Source of the DNA: DASWTL01 sp036405495
GTDB lineage: Bacteria; Bacteroidota; Bacteroidia; Sphingobacteriales; Sphingobacteriaceae
Direction of reading: 5' to 3'
Assembly (NCBI GenBank): GCA_036405495.1
Contig: DASWXL010000121.1
Span: 1-8,357 of the forward strand
DNA length: 8,357 bases
Under the pieces are notes generated by a model. The model was not told the DNA's origin. It saw only the letters and a list, made by a program, of their open reading frames with translations, and did no database searches. The translations under genes and the position numbers were made by a program. Below are positions 1 through 5,978 of the stretch, piece after piece (position 1 is the stretch's first letter; every line of letters begins with the position of its first letter).

Positions 1-55
1 ATCCGCCACTTATCCCCGAACCGATCACAATAGCATCATAAGTATTATTTGCCAT
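1..55 (-). CDS. GMC-type FAD-dependent oxidoreductase, N-terminal fragment (gene runs off left edge)
   Basis: Only the first 18 codons are present. They read MANNTYDAIVIGSGISGG, a beta strand followed by the Rossmann glycine motif GSGISGG that binds the FAD ADP moiety. This N-terminus is typical of GMC (glucose-methanol-choline) oxidoreductases of Bacteroidota. The protein starts directly at the FAD-binding strand, with no signal peptide. It lies 36 bp downstream of the TIM-barrel gene on the same strand and is probably the last visible member of that operon. In characterised FAD-dependent glucoside 3-dehydrogenases the catalytic GMC subunit is exported together with a small Tat-bearing subunit and donates electrons to cytochrome c. 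That role is inferred here from context. Another FAD/NAD(P)-binding family cannot be ruled out from 18 residues. Confidence 0.72.
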   Translation of the reverse strand, partial: MANNTYDAIVIGSGISGG

Positions 56-91
56 AGTATTTAAGTATGTTGATTAGGTTGATTATATCTT

Positions 92-970
92 TTAAACATC
101 GCAGATCTGAACTGCCTTTTTCAATGAGCCGATCTTATCATTGTGCACCGGTATAAACTCCTGCGCCACGTAGCCCTTAAAGCCGGTATCAACGATCGCC
201 TTCATGATAGCAGGGTAATACAATTCCTGGCTTTCATCGATCTCGTGTCGGCCGGGCACGCCGGCGGTATGGTAATGTTTGATGTACTGATGATTATCCC
301 GGATCGTGCGGATCACGTCACCTTCATCGATCTGCATATGATAGATGTCGTAAAGCAATCCAAAGTTCTCCGACCCGATGCGTCTGGTCAGGTCTGCCCC
401 CCACCACGTCTTATCGCACTGATAATCTTTATGATCCACCTTGCTGTTCAGGAGCTCCATGACGATGTTGACTCCGTGCTGCTCCGCAAGACCCATGATC
501 TGCTTCAAGCCATCCGCCGAGTTCTTCAGACCTGTTTCGTCATCTTTCCCGTTACGGTTTCCGCTAAAGCAGATCAGGTTCTTATAGCCTGCTTTTGCAA
601 CTAAAGGGATCATTTCCGAATAGTTCCTGATCAGTTTCTGATGGTATTGTTTATCGTTCCAACCTTCCGTCAGGCTGATCTCGGCACCGTTACACATCGT
701 AGATTCCAGCTTATGATCCTGCAACACAGGCCACTCCTTCGGCCCCACCAGATCGATCCCTTTCAGGCCGATCTCATTGGCAACCTTGCACAGCTCATCA
801 AGAGAAAGATAACTGTAACACCACCGGCACACAGAATGATTGACATTGCCCTTTAACTTCATCTGCGTTTCCGGCTGAGCGGCGAACGAAGTCAGCATTC
901 CGGATGCTGATACGGCAACGGCTCCCGTCACCAAATTCTTTAAGGCTGTTCTACGGTTCTGGATTGACAT
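92..970 (-). CDS. Tat-exported hydroxypyruvate-isomerase-like TIM-barrel protein (sugar phosphate isomerase/epimerase family)
   Basis: This is a 292-residue protein. Residues 1-31 form a Tat-type signal: NRRTALKNL at 5-13, then a hydrophobic stretch ending near SFAAQ. The rest is a xylose-isomerase-like TIM barrel (AP_endonuc_2, PF01261). The closest recognisable subgroup is hydroxypyruvate isomerase (Hyi), by the blocks LLYDIYHMQIDEGDVIRTIRD (split here: LLYDIYHMQ 205-213, EGDVIRTIRD 216-225) and VPGRHE (238-243). Likely metal ligands are E172, D208, H234 and E271. H234 sits where Hyi proteins usually have Gln in the stretch before VPGRHE. Start ATG at 970 lies 11 bp after the MFS stop codon, so the two are probably co-transcribed. 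Because the protein is exported and sits among sugar oxidation genes, true hydroxypyruvate isomerase activity is unlikely. A role on a keto-sugar or keto-glycoside is inferred. Fold and export are well supported; substrate is unknown. Confidence 0.88.
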   Translation of the reverse strand: MSIQNRRTALKNLVTGAVAVSASGMLTSFAAQPETQMKLKGNVNHSVCRWCYSYLSLDELCKVANEIGLKGIDLVGPKEWPVLQDHKLESTMCNGAEISLTEGWNDKQYHQKLIRNYSEMIPLVAKAGYKNLICFSGNRNGKDDETGLKNSADGLKQIMGLAEQHGVNIVMELLNSKVDHKDYQCDKTWWGADLTRRIGSENFGLLYDIYHMQIDEGDVIRTIRDNHQYIKHYHTAGVPGRHEIDESQELYYPAIMKAIVDTGFKGYVAQEFIPVHNDKIGSLKKAVQICDV

Positions 971-981
971 AGTGTCTTGTA

Positions 982-2223
982 TTATATCTCCTGGCCATAA
1001 ACAACTTTTTCATCCAATGTGGCACTTTCGGTTCGGGTTCTGTCCTTGAAAAGAAAAATGAAAAGCAGCACAACCACCCCGGCAATAGCTGCAGGGATAA
1101 GCCATATTGATGTCCAGTCATGTCCTTCCGAAGTCTTATAGGCGTCTACGATTGGTCCGGACACGAGAGAGCCGATAAGCATCCCTACCCCGTAGGTAGC
1201 CAGTGTGATCATTCCCTGGGCAGCACTCTTGAAGCGTTCGCCGGCAAGGTTATCGGTATAGATCTGGCCGGTAACAAAGAAAAAGTCGTAACAGATCCCG
1301 TGAAGCACAATGCCGATGATCAGCATCCAGTAATTGGCGTCTACATCGCCGTAAGCGAAAAGAACATAACGTACCACCCACGCGAACATTCCGATGGCGA
1401 GCATTTTCTTAACGCCAAGCCGCACAAAGAACAATGGCATCAGGATCATGAACACCAGTTCAGAAACCTGCCCCAACGACTGTTTGGCAGCTGCTGCCTG
1501 CATACCCGCTTCGTTCAGGAACGGGTTCGTGAAGTTGTAATAAAAAGCCAGTGGGATACAGATCGCTACCGAGGCAATAAAAAACAACAGGTACGACCGG
1601 TTATTAAGCAATCCTATGGCATCAAAGCCAAGCATCTCGGCAACAGAGGTCTTCTCGCCCCGCTTCAACGGCGGCGTTGCCGGAAGGCTAAAGCTGAATA
1701 ATCCGAGTAATGCCGATGCTCCTGCAGCCATTTTAAAGGTCAGTTCCAGGTCGCCTTTCTGTTCCCAGTTCAACCAGCCGATGGTGAAGCCTGCTACGAT
1801 CCAGCCGATCGTGCCCAGCACCCGGATGGAAGGGAACTCTTTGCTCGGATCCTTCATCTGACGGAATGAAATGGAATTCACCAGGGCCAGGGTGGGCATA
1901 TAAATGATCATATAGACCAGGATCAGCGGATAAAAACTGTCAAAATTAGCCGACGACGAAGCCAGCCACAATAAAGCAGCGCCAACCAGATGTAAAAAAG
2001 CAAGGATGCGCTGTGCCGCAAAGAACCGGTCAGCGATCAGGCCGATGATAAAAGGTGCGGCGATCGCTCCTATCGATTGAGTAAGATAGGCGACGCCCAC
2101 CTGCGTGCCGGATGTTTTCAGGTCGGTAAGTAAGAATGTTCCCAGGGTTACAAACCAGGCTCCCCAAATGAAGAATTCGAGGAACATCATTACAGATAAT
2201 TTGATACGGTTAGCTGCTGTCAT
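982..2223 (-). CDS. MFS permease of the nucleoside:H+ symporter (NupG/YegT-like) family
   Basis: This 413-residue polytopic inner-membrane protein has about 12 hydrophobic segments, and its length fits the family. The N-terminus LSVMMFLEFFIWGAWFVTLG (9-28) is a family hallmark. An MFS motif A follows as GLIADRFFAAQR (61-72), between TM2 and TM3. Further conserved blocks are LGQVSELVFM (250-259) and HGICYDFFFVTGQIYTD (308-324). A charged central loop lies near 184-195 (PPLKRGEK). Bacteroidota members of this family are routinely named nucleoside permeases but often sit in sugar clusters, so the cargo here is more likely a sugar or keto-sugar made by the neighbours (inference). It is the promoter-proximal gene of the minus-strand operon and faces the plus-strand operon across a 206 bp gap. 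The C-terminal tail after about residue 393 is hydrophilic. Confidence 0.9.
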   Translation of the reverse strand: MTAANRIKLSVMMFLEFFIWGAWFVTLGTFLLTDLKTSGTQVGVAYLTQSIGAIAAPFIIGLIADRFFAAQRILAFLHLVGAALLWLASSSANFDSFYPLILVYMIIYMPTLALVNSISFRQMKDPSKEFPSIRVLGTIGWIVAGFTIGWLNWEQKGDLELTFKMAAGASALLGLFSFSLPATPPLKRGEKTSVAEMLGFDAIGLLNNRSYLLFFIASVAICIPLAFYYNFTNPFLNEAGMQAAAAKQSLGQVSELVFMILMPLFFVRLGVKKMLAIGMFAWVVRYVLFAYGDVDANYWMLIIGIVLHGICYDFFFVTGQIYTDNLAGERFKSAAQGMITLATYGVGMLIGSLVSGPIVDAYKTSEGHDWTSIWLIPAAIAGVVVLLFIFLFKDRTRTESATLDEKVVYGQEI

Positions 2224-2429
2224 GCGTGTATTTATTGTAGTTTAAGTTTTCACTGTGTACAAAAAACACCTTTTTCTACAGGCACTTCATCAAAGTCGCA
2301 CAAACAATTCAACAAAAAACGTCCTTAAGAGCAACAGGGACAGATTTAAGAAATTATTTCTTCAGGTATAAAGGTTTTTATAAATGTAATTTTATTTTTA
2401 TCAGACACAAAAAATTAATTTAAAATTTT
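2224..2429. promoter_or_regulatory. Divergent AT-rich promoter region between the MFS and Gfo/Idh operons
   Basis: This 206 bp gap separates two divergent operon starts and must hold both promoters. No sequence matches the Bacteroidota consensus (TTTG, about 20 bp, TAnnTTTG) perfectly. On the plus strand TAATTTTA (2387-2394) and TATTTTTA (2393-2400) each match the -7 box in all but the last base, but no clear -33 box lies upstream. On the minus strand a 9-base direct repeat, ACAAAAAAC in plus orientation (2259-2267 and 2312-2320), supplies two TTTG elements. The MFS-proximal copy lies 20 bp from a weak TACAATAA box close to the start codon. Neither start codon has a Shine-Dalgarno sequence. 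The Gfo/Idh start is preceded by A/T bases only. I see no convincing regulator-binding inverted repeat and no small gene. Confidence 0.5.
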
Positions 2430-3596
2430 ATGGAGCGAAAACTTCGAATGGGAATGATCGGTGGTGGCAAAGATGCTTTTATCGGAGCTATCCACCGCAT
2501 TGCAGCCAATATGGACGGCCTGATCGAACTGGTCTGCGGAGCATTGAGTGCAACGCCGGAAATAGCACGGAACAGCGGACGCTCGCTGTTTCTTCCTGAC
2601 GACCGGATATACACGAGCTATGAAGAAATGATCGAAAAAGAGAGCCGGCTTCCGGAAGGCGAAAGAATGGATTTCGTAACCATTGTGACGCCCAATTTCG
2701 CACATTTCGCCCCGGCGATGCTCGCCCTGGAGAACGGCTTCCATGTGGTGATCGAGAAACCGATGACATTTTCCCTGGAAGAAGCTAAACAGCTCCAGCA
2801 AAAAGTAGACGAAACAGGATTATTACTTTGTTTAACACATACCTACTCAGGCTACCCTATGGTAAAACAGGCGCGTCAGATGGTTAAGGAAGGCGTCTTA
2901 GGCAGGATCAGAAAGATCTATGCCGAGTATCCGCAAGGCTGGCTGAGCCGGCTTTCCGAGCGTGAAGGCAATCAGCAGGCTGCATGGCGGACCGACCCGG
3001 GCCGATCCGGAAAGAGCGGCTGTATGGGCGATATCGGTACTCATGCCGCTCACCTGGCCGAATATATCTCCGGACTAAAGATCACCCGGCTGTGTGCCGA
3101 TCTGAATGTCGTAGTTGAAGGACGCGCTTTAGACGATGACGGCAACGTTCTTTTACGTTTCGATAACGGAGCAAACGGTGTATTGATGGCAACGCAGGTG
3201 GCTGCCGGCGAAGAAAATGCATTAAAGATCCGTATCTACGGAGAAAAGGGCGGACTGGAATGGGCGCAGATGGAGCCCAATACATTGCTGGTAAAATGGC
3301 TCGACCGGCCCGCCGAGGTGCTTCGGGCCGGTGCAGGCTACACAGGCTGGCTTTCAAGCTACGCCACCCATAACTGCCGCACTCCCGGTGGCCATCCGGA
3401 AGGATATCTTGAAGCTTTCGGTAATCTTTACCGAAATTTCGCGCTCACCTTATCGGCACGGCTCAGAAACGAAGCGCCGGTGGCCGAAGCGCTGGATTTC
3501 CCGACAGTACATGAAGGCGTACGGGGCATGGCTTTCATTGACAATGTTGTCAAAAGCAGCGCCAGCGACCAAAAATGGACCCCGTTTGAAGTTTAA
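2430..3596 (+). CDS. Gfo/Idh/MocA-family NAD(P)-dependent oxidoreductase
   Basis: This is a 388-residue cytoplasmic protein with no signal peptide. The N-terminal Rossmann domain opens with MGMIGGGKDAFIGAIHR (7-23), in which the usual GxGxxG loop is replaced by GGGKDAFIG. The family signature EKP is at 109-111 (VIEKPMTF). The C-terminal domain carries GDIGTHAAHLAE (200-211). The expected catalytic set is K110, D201 and H205. Relatives oxidise or reduce sugar hydroxyls, including C3 of glucosides (for example E. coli YcjS). By the GGGxxAFIG glycine loop this protein resembles sugar dehydrogenases that are paired with TIM-barrel isomerases, as here with the gene 35 bp downstream. ATG 2430 is chosen over ATG 2448 and 2454 because the first nucleotide-binding strand needs the residues before GGG. 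Reduction or oxidation of a 3-keto-sugar is inferred; the substrate is not readable from sequence. Confidence 0.9.
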   Translation: MERKLRMGMIGGGKDAFIGAIHRIAANMDGLIELVCGALSATPEIARNSGRSLFLPDDRIYTSYEEMIEKESRLPEGERMDFVTIVTPNFAHFAPAMLALENGFHVVIEKPMTFSLEEAKQLQQKVDETGLLLCLTHTYSGYPMVKQARQMVKEGVLGRIRKIYAEYPQGWLSRLSEREGNQQAAWRTDPGRSGKSGCMGDIGTHAAHLAEYISGLKITRLCADLNVVVEGRALDDDGNVLLRFDNGANGVLMATQVAAGEENALKIRIYGEKGGLEWAQMEPNTLLVKWLDRPAEVLRAGAGYTGWLSSYATHNCRTPGGHPEGYLEAFGNLYRNFALTLSARLRNEAPVAEALDFPTVHEGVRGMAFIDNVVKSSASDQKWTPFEV

Positions 3597-3639
3597 ACAA
3601 CCACGATCTTGAAATCTAAACAACCATTATAATGAAGAC
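3594..3639 (+). repeat. Imperfect 23 bp tandem duplication at the Gfo/Idh-TIM barrel junction
   Basis: The 10-mer TAAACAACCA occurs exactly at 3594-3603 and again at 3617-3626. Continuing the alignment at a 23 bp period gives about 17 of 23 identical positions. The first copy overlaps the TAA stop codon of the oxidoreductase gene. The second copy contains the ATG of the next gene, aligned with a TTG in the first copy. It looks like an old short tandem duplication that created or widened the intergenic gap. No regulatory role is shown. Confidence 0.45.
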
Positions 3640-4687
3640 ACTAAAAGGACCGGCTATATTCCTTGCCCAGTTCATTGGCGACCAACCGCCGTATAACGAC
3701 TTAAAAAGCATTTGTGAATGGGCGAAGAGTTTAGGATTTAAAGGTATTCAGTTGCCTACCACCGATGCGCGTTTCATTGACCTGCAAAAAGCGGCCGAAA
3801 GTAAAACATATGCAGACGAGTTAAAAGGCATCGTAAACGAAGCCGGTTTAGAGATCTCCGAATTGTCCACCCACCTGCAGGGCCAGCTGGTTGCCGTGCA
3901 TCCGGCTTATGATGTCCTGTTCGACGGATTTGCGCCCGAACAGTACCGCAACGATCCGAAAGCGAGGCAGGCATGGGCCGTACAGCAGGTCAGGTATGCG
4001 GCCAAAGCATCCCAGAACCTGGGTCTCCGCGCGAGTGTAACCTTCAGTGGCGCCCTGCTGTGGCACACCGTCTACCCGTGGCCGCAACGACCGGCAGGAC
4101 TGGTAGAGACCGGATTCAAAGAACTGGCTGCCAGGTGGCTGCCCATTCTGAATTATTATGACGAATGCGGCATCGACCTTTGCTATGAGATCCACGCAGG
4201 CGAAGATCTCCACGATGGCATCTCTTACGAGATGTTTTTAGAAAAAGTAAACAATCATACCCGTGCTTGTTTATTATATGATCCCTCACACTTCATTATT
4301 CAGTGTCTGGACTATTTGGAGTATATTGATATTTATCATGAGCGGATAAAGATGTTCCACGTGAAGGATGCCGAATTTAACCCTACGGGCCGGCAGGGCG
4401 TCTATGGCGGATATCAGAACTGGGTTGAACGGGCCGGTCGTTTTCGCTCACTCGGCGACGGACAGGTTGATTTTAATGCAGTTTTCAGTAAACTTGCGCA
4501 GTACGATTTTGATGGATGGGCGGTTCTTGAGTGGGAATGTGCACTGAAACATCCGGAAGACGGAGCAAAAGAAGGTGCAGAATTCATAAAGAACCACATC
4601 ATCCGGGTAACTGACCACGCTTTTGACGACTTTGTATCAACGCGGAACGATGAAGCTTTCAACCGGGCGATATTGGGATTAGAATAA
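3632..4687 (+). CDS. Cytoplasmic sugar phosphate isomerase/epimerase-family TIM-barrel protein
   Basis: This is a 351-residue protein without a signal peptide, longer than the two exported barrels in this window. It has the AP_endonuc_2/xylose-isomerase-like TIM-barrel pattern. The strand-5 block is CYEIHAGEDLHDG (184-196), followed by LLYDPSHF (214-221), MFHVKDAEF (241-249), GDGQVDF (275-281) and VLEWECA (298-304). Likely metal ligands are E186, D217, H243 and E300, with H188 and H220 near the active site. Insertions such as the WHTVYPWPQRP segment (144-154) distinguish it from classic hydroxypyruvate isomerases. Genes of this type commonly sit next to the GGGxxAFIG-type Gfo/Idh gene, as here with a 35 bp gap and probable co-transcription. 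E. coli YcjR, in the same superfamily, epimerises 3-keto-glucosides beside the Gfo/Idh protein YcjS. A comparable step on a keto-sugar is inferred. Confidence 0.88.
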   Translation: MKTLKGPAIFLAQFIGDQPPYNDLKSICEWAKSLGFKGIQLPTTDARFIDLQKAAESKTYADELKGIVNEAGLEISELSTHLQGQLVAVHPAYDVLFDGFAPEQYRNDPKARQAWAVQQVRYAAKASQNLGLRASVTFSGALLWHTVYPWPQRPAGLVETGFKELAARWLPILNYYDECGIDLCYEIHAGEDLHDGISYEMFLEKVNNHTRACLLYDPSHFIIQCLDYLEYIDIYHERIKMFHVKDAEFNPTGRQGVYGGYQNWVERAGRFRSLGDGQVDFNAVFSKLAQYDFDGWAVLEWECALKHPEDGAKEGAEFIKNHIIRVTDHAFDDFVSTRNDEAFNRAILGLE

Positions 4688-4720
4688 TTTACAAATCAAT
4701 ACCTAACAATAAATAACAAC

Positions 4721-5167
4721 ATGAAAAAGCCACTTATTATTTTCTTTCTGTGTGCGGCGGTTGCAGCATGTACAAGTGAAAAGAAGACCGACAACAACCA
4801 GGATTCCGCTGCGGAGTCACATATGTATGCAGAAGACCGCCAGAGTGAATACGATTCAGCGCAGCAAAAGACCGGCACTGAACCTTCTGCAGGAGAAGCC
4901 GGTGCGCCGGCAGGAAACGGTGAACAGCTTATTGCACAGTCAGACTGCCTGACATGCCATAAAGTAGATGAAAAGCTGATCGGCCCTTCTTACGTAGAGG
5001 TTGCACAGAAATATGAGAACAATGATAAAAACATAGATTATCTGGCCGATAAGATCATTAAAGGAGGTTCGGGAGTTTGGGGACAGGTGCCCATGACGCC
5101 GCACCCGACCCTCAGCAGCGACGATGCCAAAGCAATGGCCCGCTATGTTCTCTCACTCAGGAAATAG
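4721..5167 (+). CDS. c-type cytochrome lipoprotein (single heme, class I)
   Basis: This is a 148-residue protein. Residues 1-16 are a lipoprotein signal with lipobox VAAC and acylated C17, so it should be anchored to a membrane on the periplasmic side. Residues 18-68 are a hydrophilic, low-complexity linker rich in Glu, Ser, Ala and Gly. A compact cytochrome c domain of about 80 residues follows, with one heme-attachment site C76-L-T-C79-H80. The likely sixth ligand is M125 in QVPMTPHP (122-129), and a C-terminal helix (DDAKAMARYVLSLRK) follows. This matches small cytochrome c-551/552-type electron carriers. It begins 33 bp after the TIM-barrel gene and stops 4 bp before the DUF1080 gene, so it belongs to the same operon. 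The obvious electron donor is the GMC dehydrogenase encoded divergently (inference). Its start has no Shine-Dalgarno sequence. Confidence 0.92.
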   Translation: MKKPLIIFFLCAAVAACTSEKKTDNNQDSAAESHMYAEDRQSEYDSAQQKTGTEPSAGEAGAPAGNGEQLIAQSDCLTCHKVDEKLIGPSYVEVAQKYENNDKNIDYLADKIIKGGSGVWGQVPMTPHPTLSSDDAKAMARYVLSLRK

Positions 5168-5171
5168 GCCC

Positions 5172-5891
5172 ATGAGAAAACTTGTTTTATCGGCAGCCCT
5201 CCTCATCGGAGCTTTCGGCTGTACAGCACAACCAAAGTCTGTGAAAAAAGCAGAAACCGCCAGCCAATGGCAATCACTCTTTGATGGCAAGACGACAACC
5301 GGGTGGCATACCTACGGTAAATCATCTATAGGTAAAGCCTGGACCATCGAGAACGGCGCACTTCATCTTGATGCATCGAATAAAAAAGACTGGCAGACGA
5401 ATGAAGGCGGTGATATTGTTACGGATGAAGAGTTCAATAATTTTCATCTGAAGCTCGAATGGAAGATCGCGCCGAACGGCAACAGCGGAATCATGTTTTA
5501 TGTGAAGGAAGAGCCGGAAAAGTACAAATACCCCTGGAATACCGGCCCGGAGATGCAGGTCCTGGATAATGCAGGGCATCCCGATGCCAAGATCACCAAG
5601 CACCGCGCGGGCGACCTGTACGATCTGATCCAAAGCTCATCCGAGCCCGTAAAGCCCGCAGGTGAATGGAACCAGGCAGAAATAATCAGCAACCAGGGAA
5701 AACTCGATTTTATCTTAAATGGGAAAAAGATCGTATCCACGACGCTGTGGGACGAGAACTGGAAGGCGCTGGTAGCAGGAAGTAAATTCAAAGACATGCC
5801 GGGATTTGGAAGTTACCGGTCCGGCAAGATCGCCCTGCAAGACCATGGCGATGATGTCTGGTTCCGAAACATCATGATCAAGCGACTGTAG
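5172..5891 (+). CDS. DUF1080 / 3-keto-disaccharide hydrolase-family lipoprotein (PF06439)
   Basis: This is a 239-residue protein. ATG 5172 is chosen rather than the in-frame ATG 5124 inside the cytochrome gene, because it gives a lipoprotein signal (MRKLVLSAALLIGAFGC, predicted acyl Cys17) and a 4 bp gap after the cytochrome stop. The mature part is one jelly-roll (concanavalin-like) domain of the DUF1080 family. It starts at WQSLFDGK (33-40) and TGWHTYG, continues with LEWKIAPNGNSGIMFYV (95-111), GPEMQVLDN (125-133), GDLYDLI (147-153), GEWNQAEI (164-171) and ILNGK (181-185), and ends with IALQDHGDDVWFRNI (220-234). The family was renamed after members that hydrolyse 3-keto-disaccharides and 3-keto-glucosides. 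Here it would act in the periplasm or on the cell surface on a glycoside already oxidised at C3. The lipobox (AFGC) is slightly atypical. Family assignment is firm; the substrate is inferred. Confidence 0.92.
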   Translation: MRKLVLSAALLIGAFGCTAQPKSVKKAETASQWQSLFDGKTTTGWHTYGKSSIGKAWTIENGALHLDASNKKDWQTNEGGDIVTDEEFNNFHLKLEWKIAPNGNSGIMFYVKEEPEKYKYPWNTGPEMQVLDNAGHPDAKITKHRAGDLYDLIQSSSEPVKPAGEWNQAEIISNQGKLDFILNGKKIVSTTLWDENWKALVAGSKFKDMPGFGSYRSGKIALQDHGDDVWFRNIMIKRL

Positions 5892-5909
5892 AGCAAGTCC
5901 GTTCCAATA

Positions 5910-5953
5910 GAAAGCCCCCGGAAGTGAATACTTAACGGGGGCTTTCATTTTTT
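5910..5953 (+). terminator. Rho-independent terminator of the plus-strand operon
   Basis: A perfect 11 bp stem pairs 5910-5920 (GAAAGCCCCCG) with 5936-5946 (CGGGGGCTTTC). The apical part can pair further: AAGT at 5922-5925 with ACTT at 5930-5933, closing a 4-base loop. A run of six T follows at 5948-5953. It starts 18 bp after the DUF1080 stop and ends the four-gene operon. Read on the minus strand, the stem is followed by TATTGG, not a T run, so it should terminate mainly plus-strand transcripts. Confidence 0.92.
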
Positions 5954-5978
5954 CAAGACCGATAGTTCTGAAATGAAC

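Noticed and set aside
143..604. Plus-strand open frame of 153 codons opposite the Hyi-like gene, and similar antisense frames over the MFS and tyrS genes.
   Set aside because: These are mirror frames of well-supported genes. They have no conserved motif, promoter or start context.
982..2223. Naming the permease as a true nucleoside transporter (nupG).
   Set aside because: Family resemblance is clear, but the context is sugar oxidation and the cargo cannot be read from sequence, so no symbol was given.
2412..2421. Perfect palindrome AAATTAATTT just before the Gfo/Idh start.
   Set aside because: It is short and made only of A and T in an AT-rich gap, so it is expected by chance; no second copy was found.
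5124..5171. Upstream in-frame ATG for the DUF1080 gene.
   Set aside because: It would overlap the cytochrome gene and bury the lipoprotein signal behind 16 polar residues. ATG 5172 gives a proper N-terminus.
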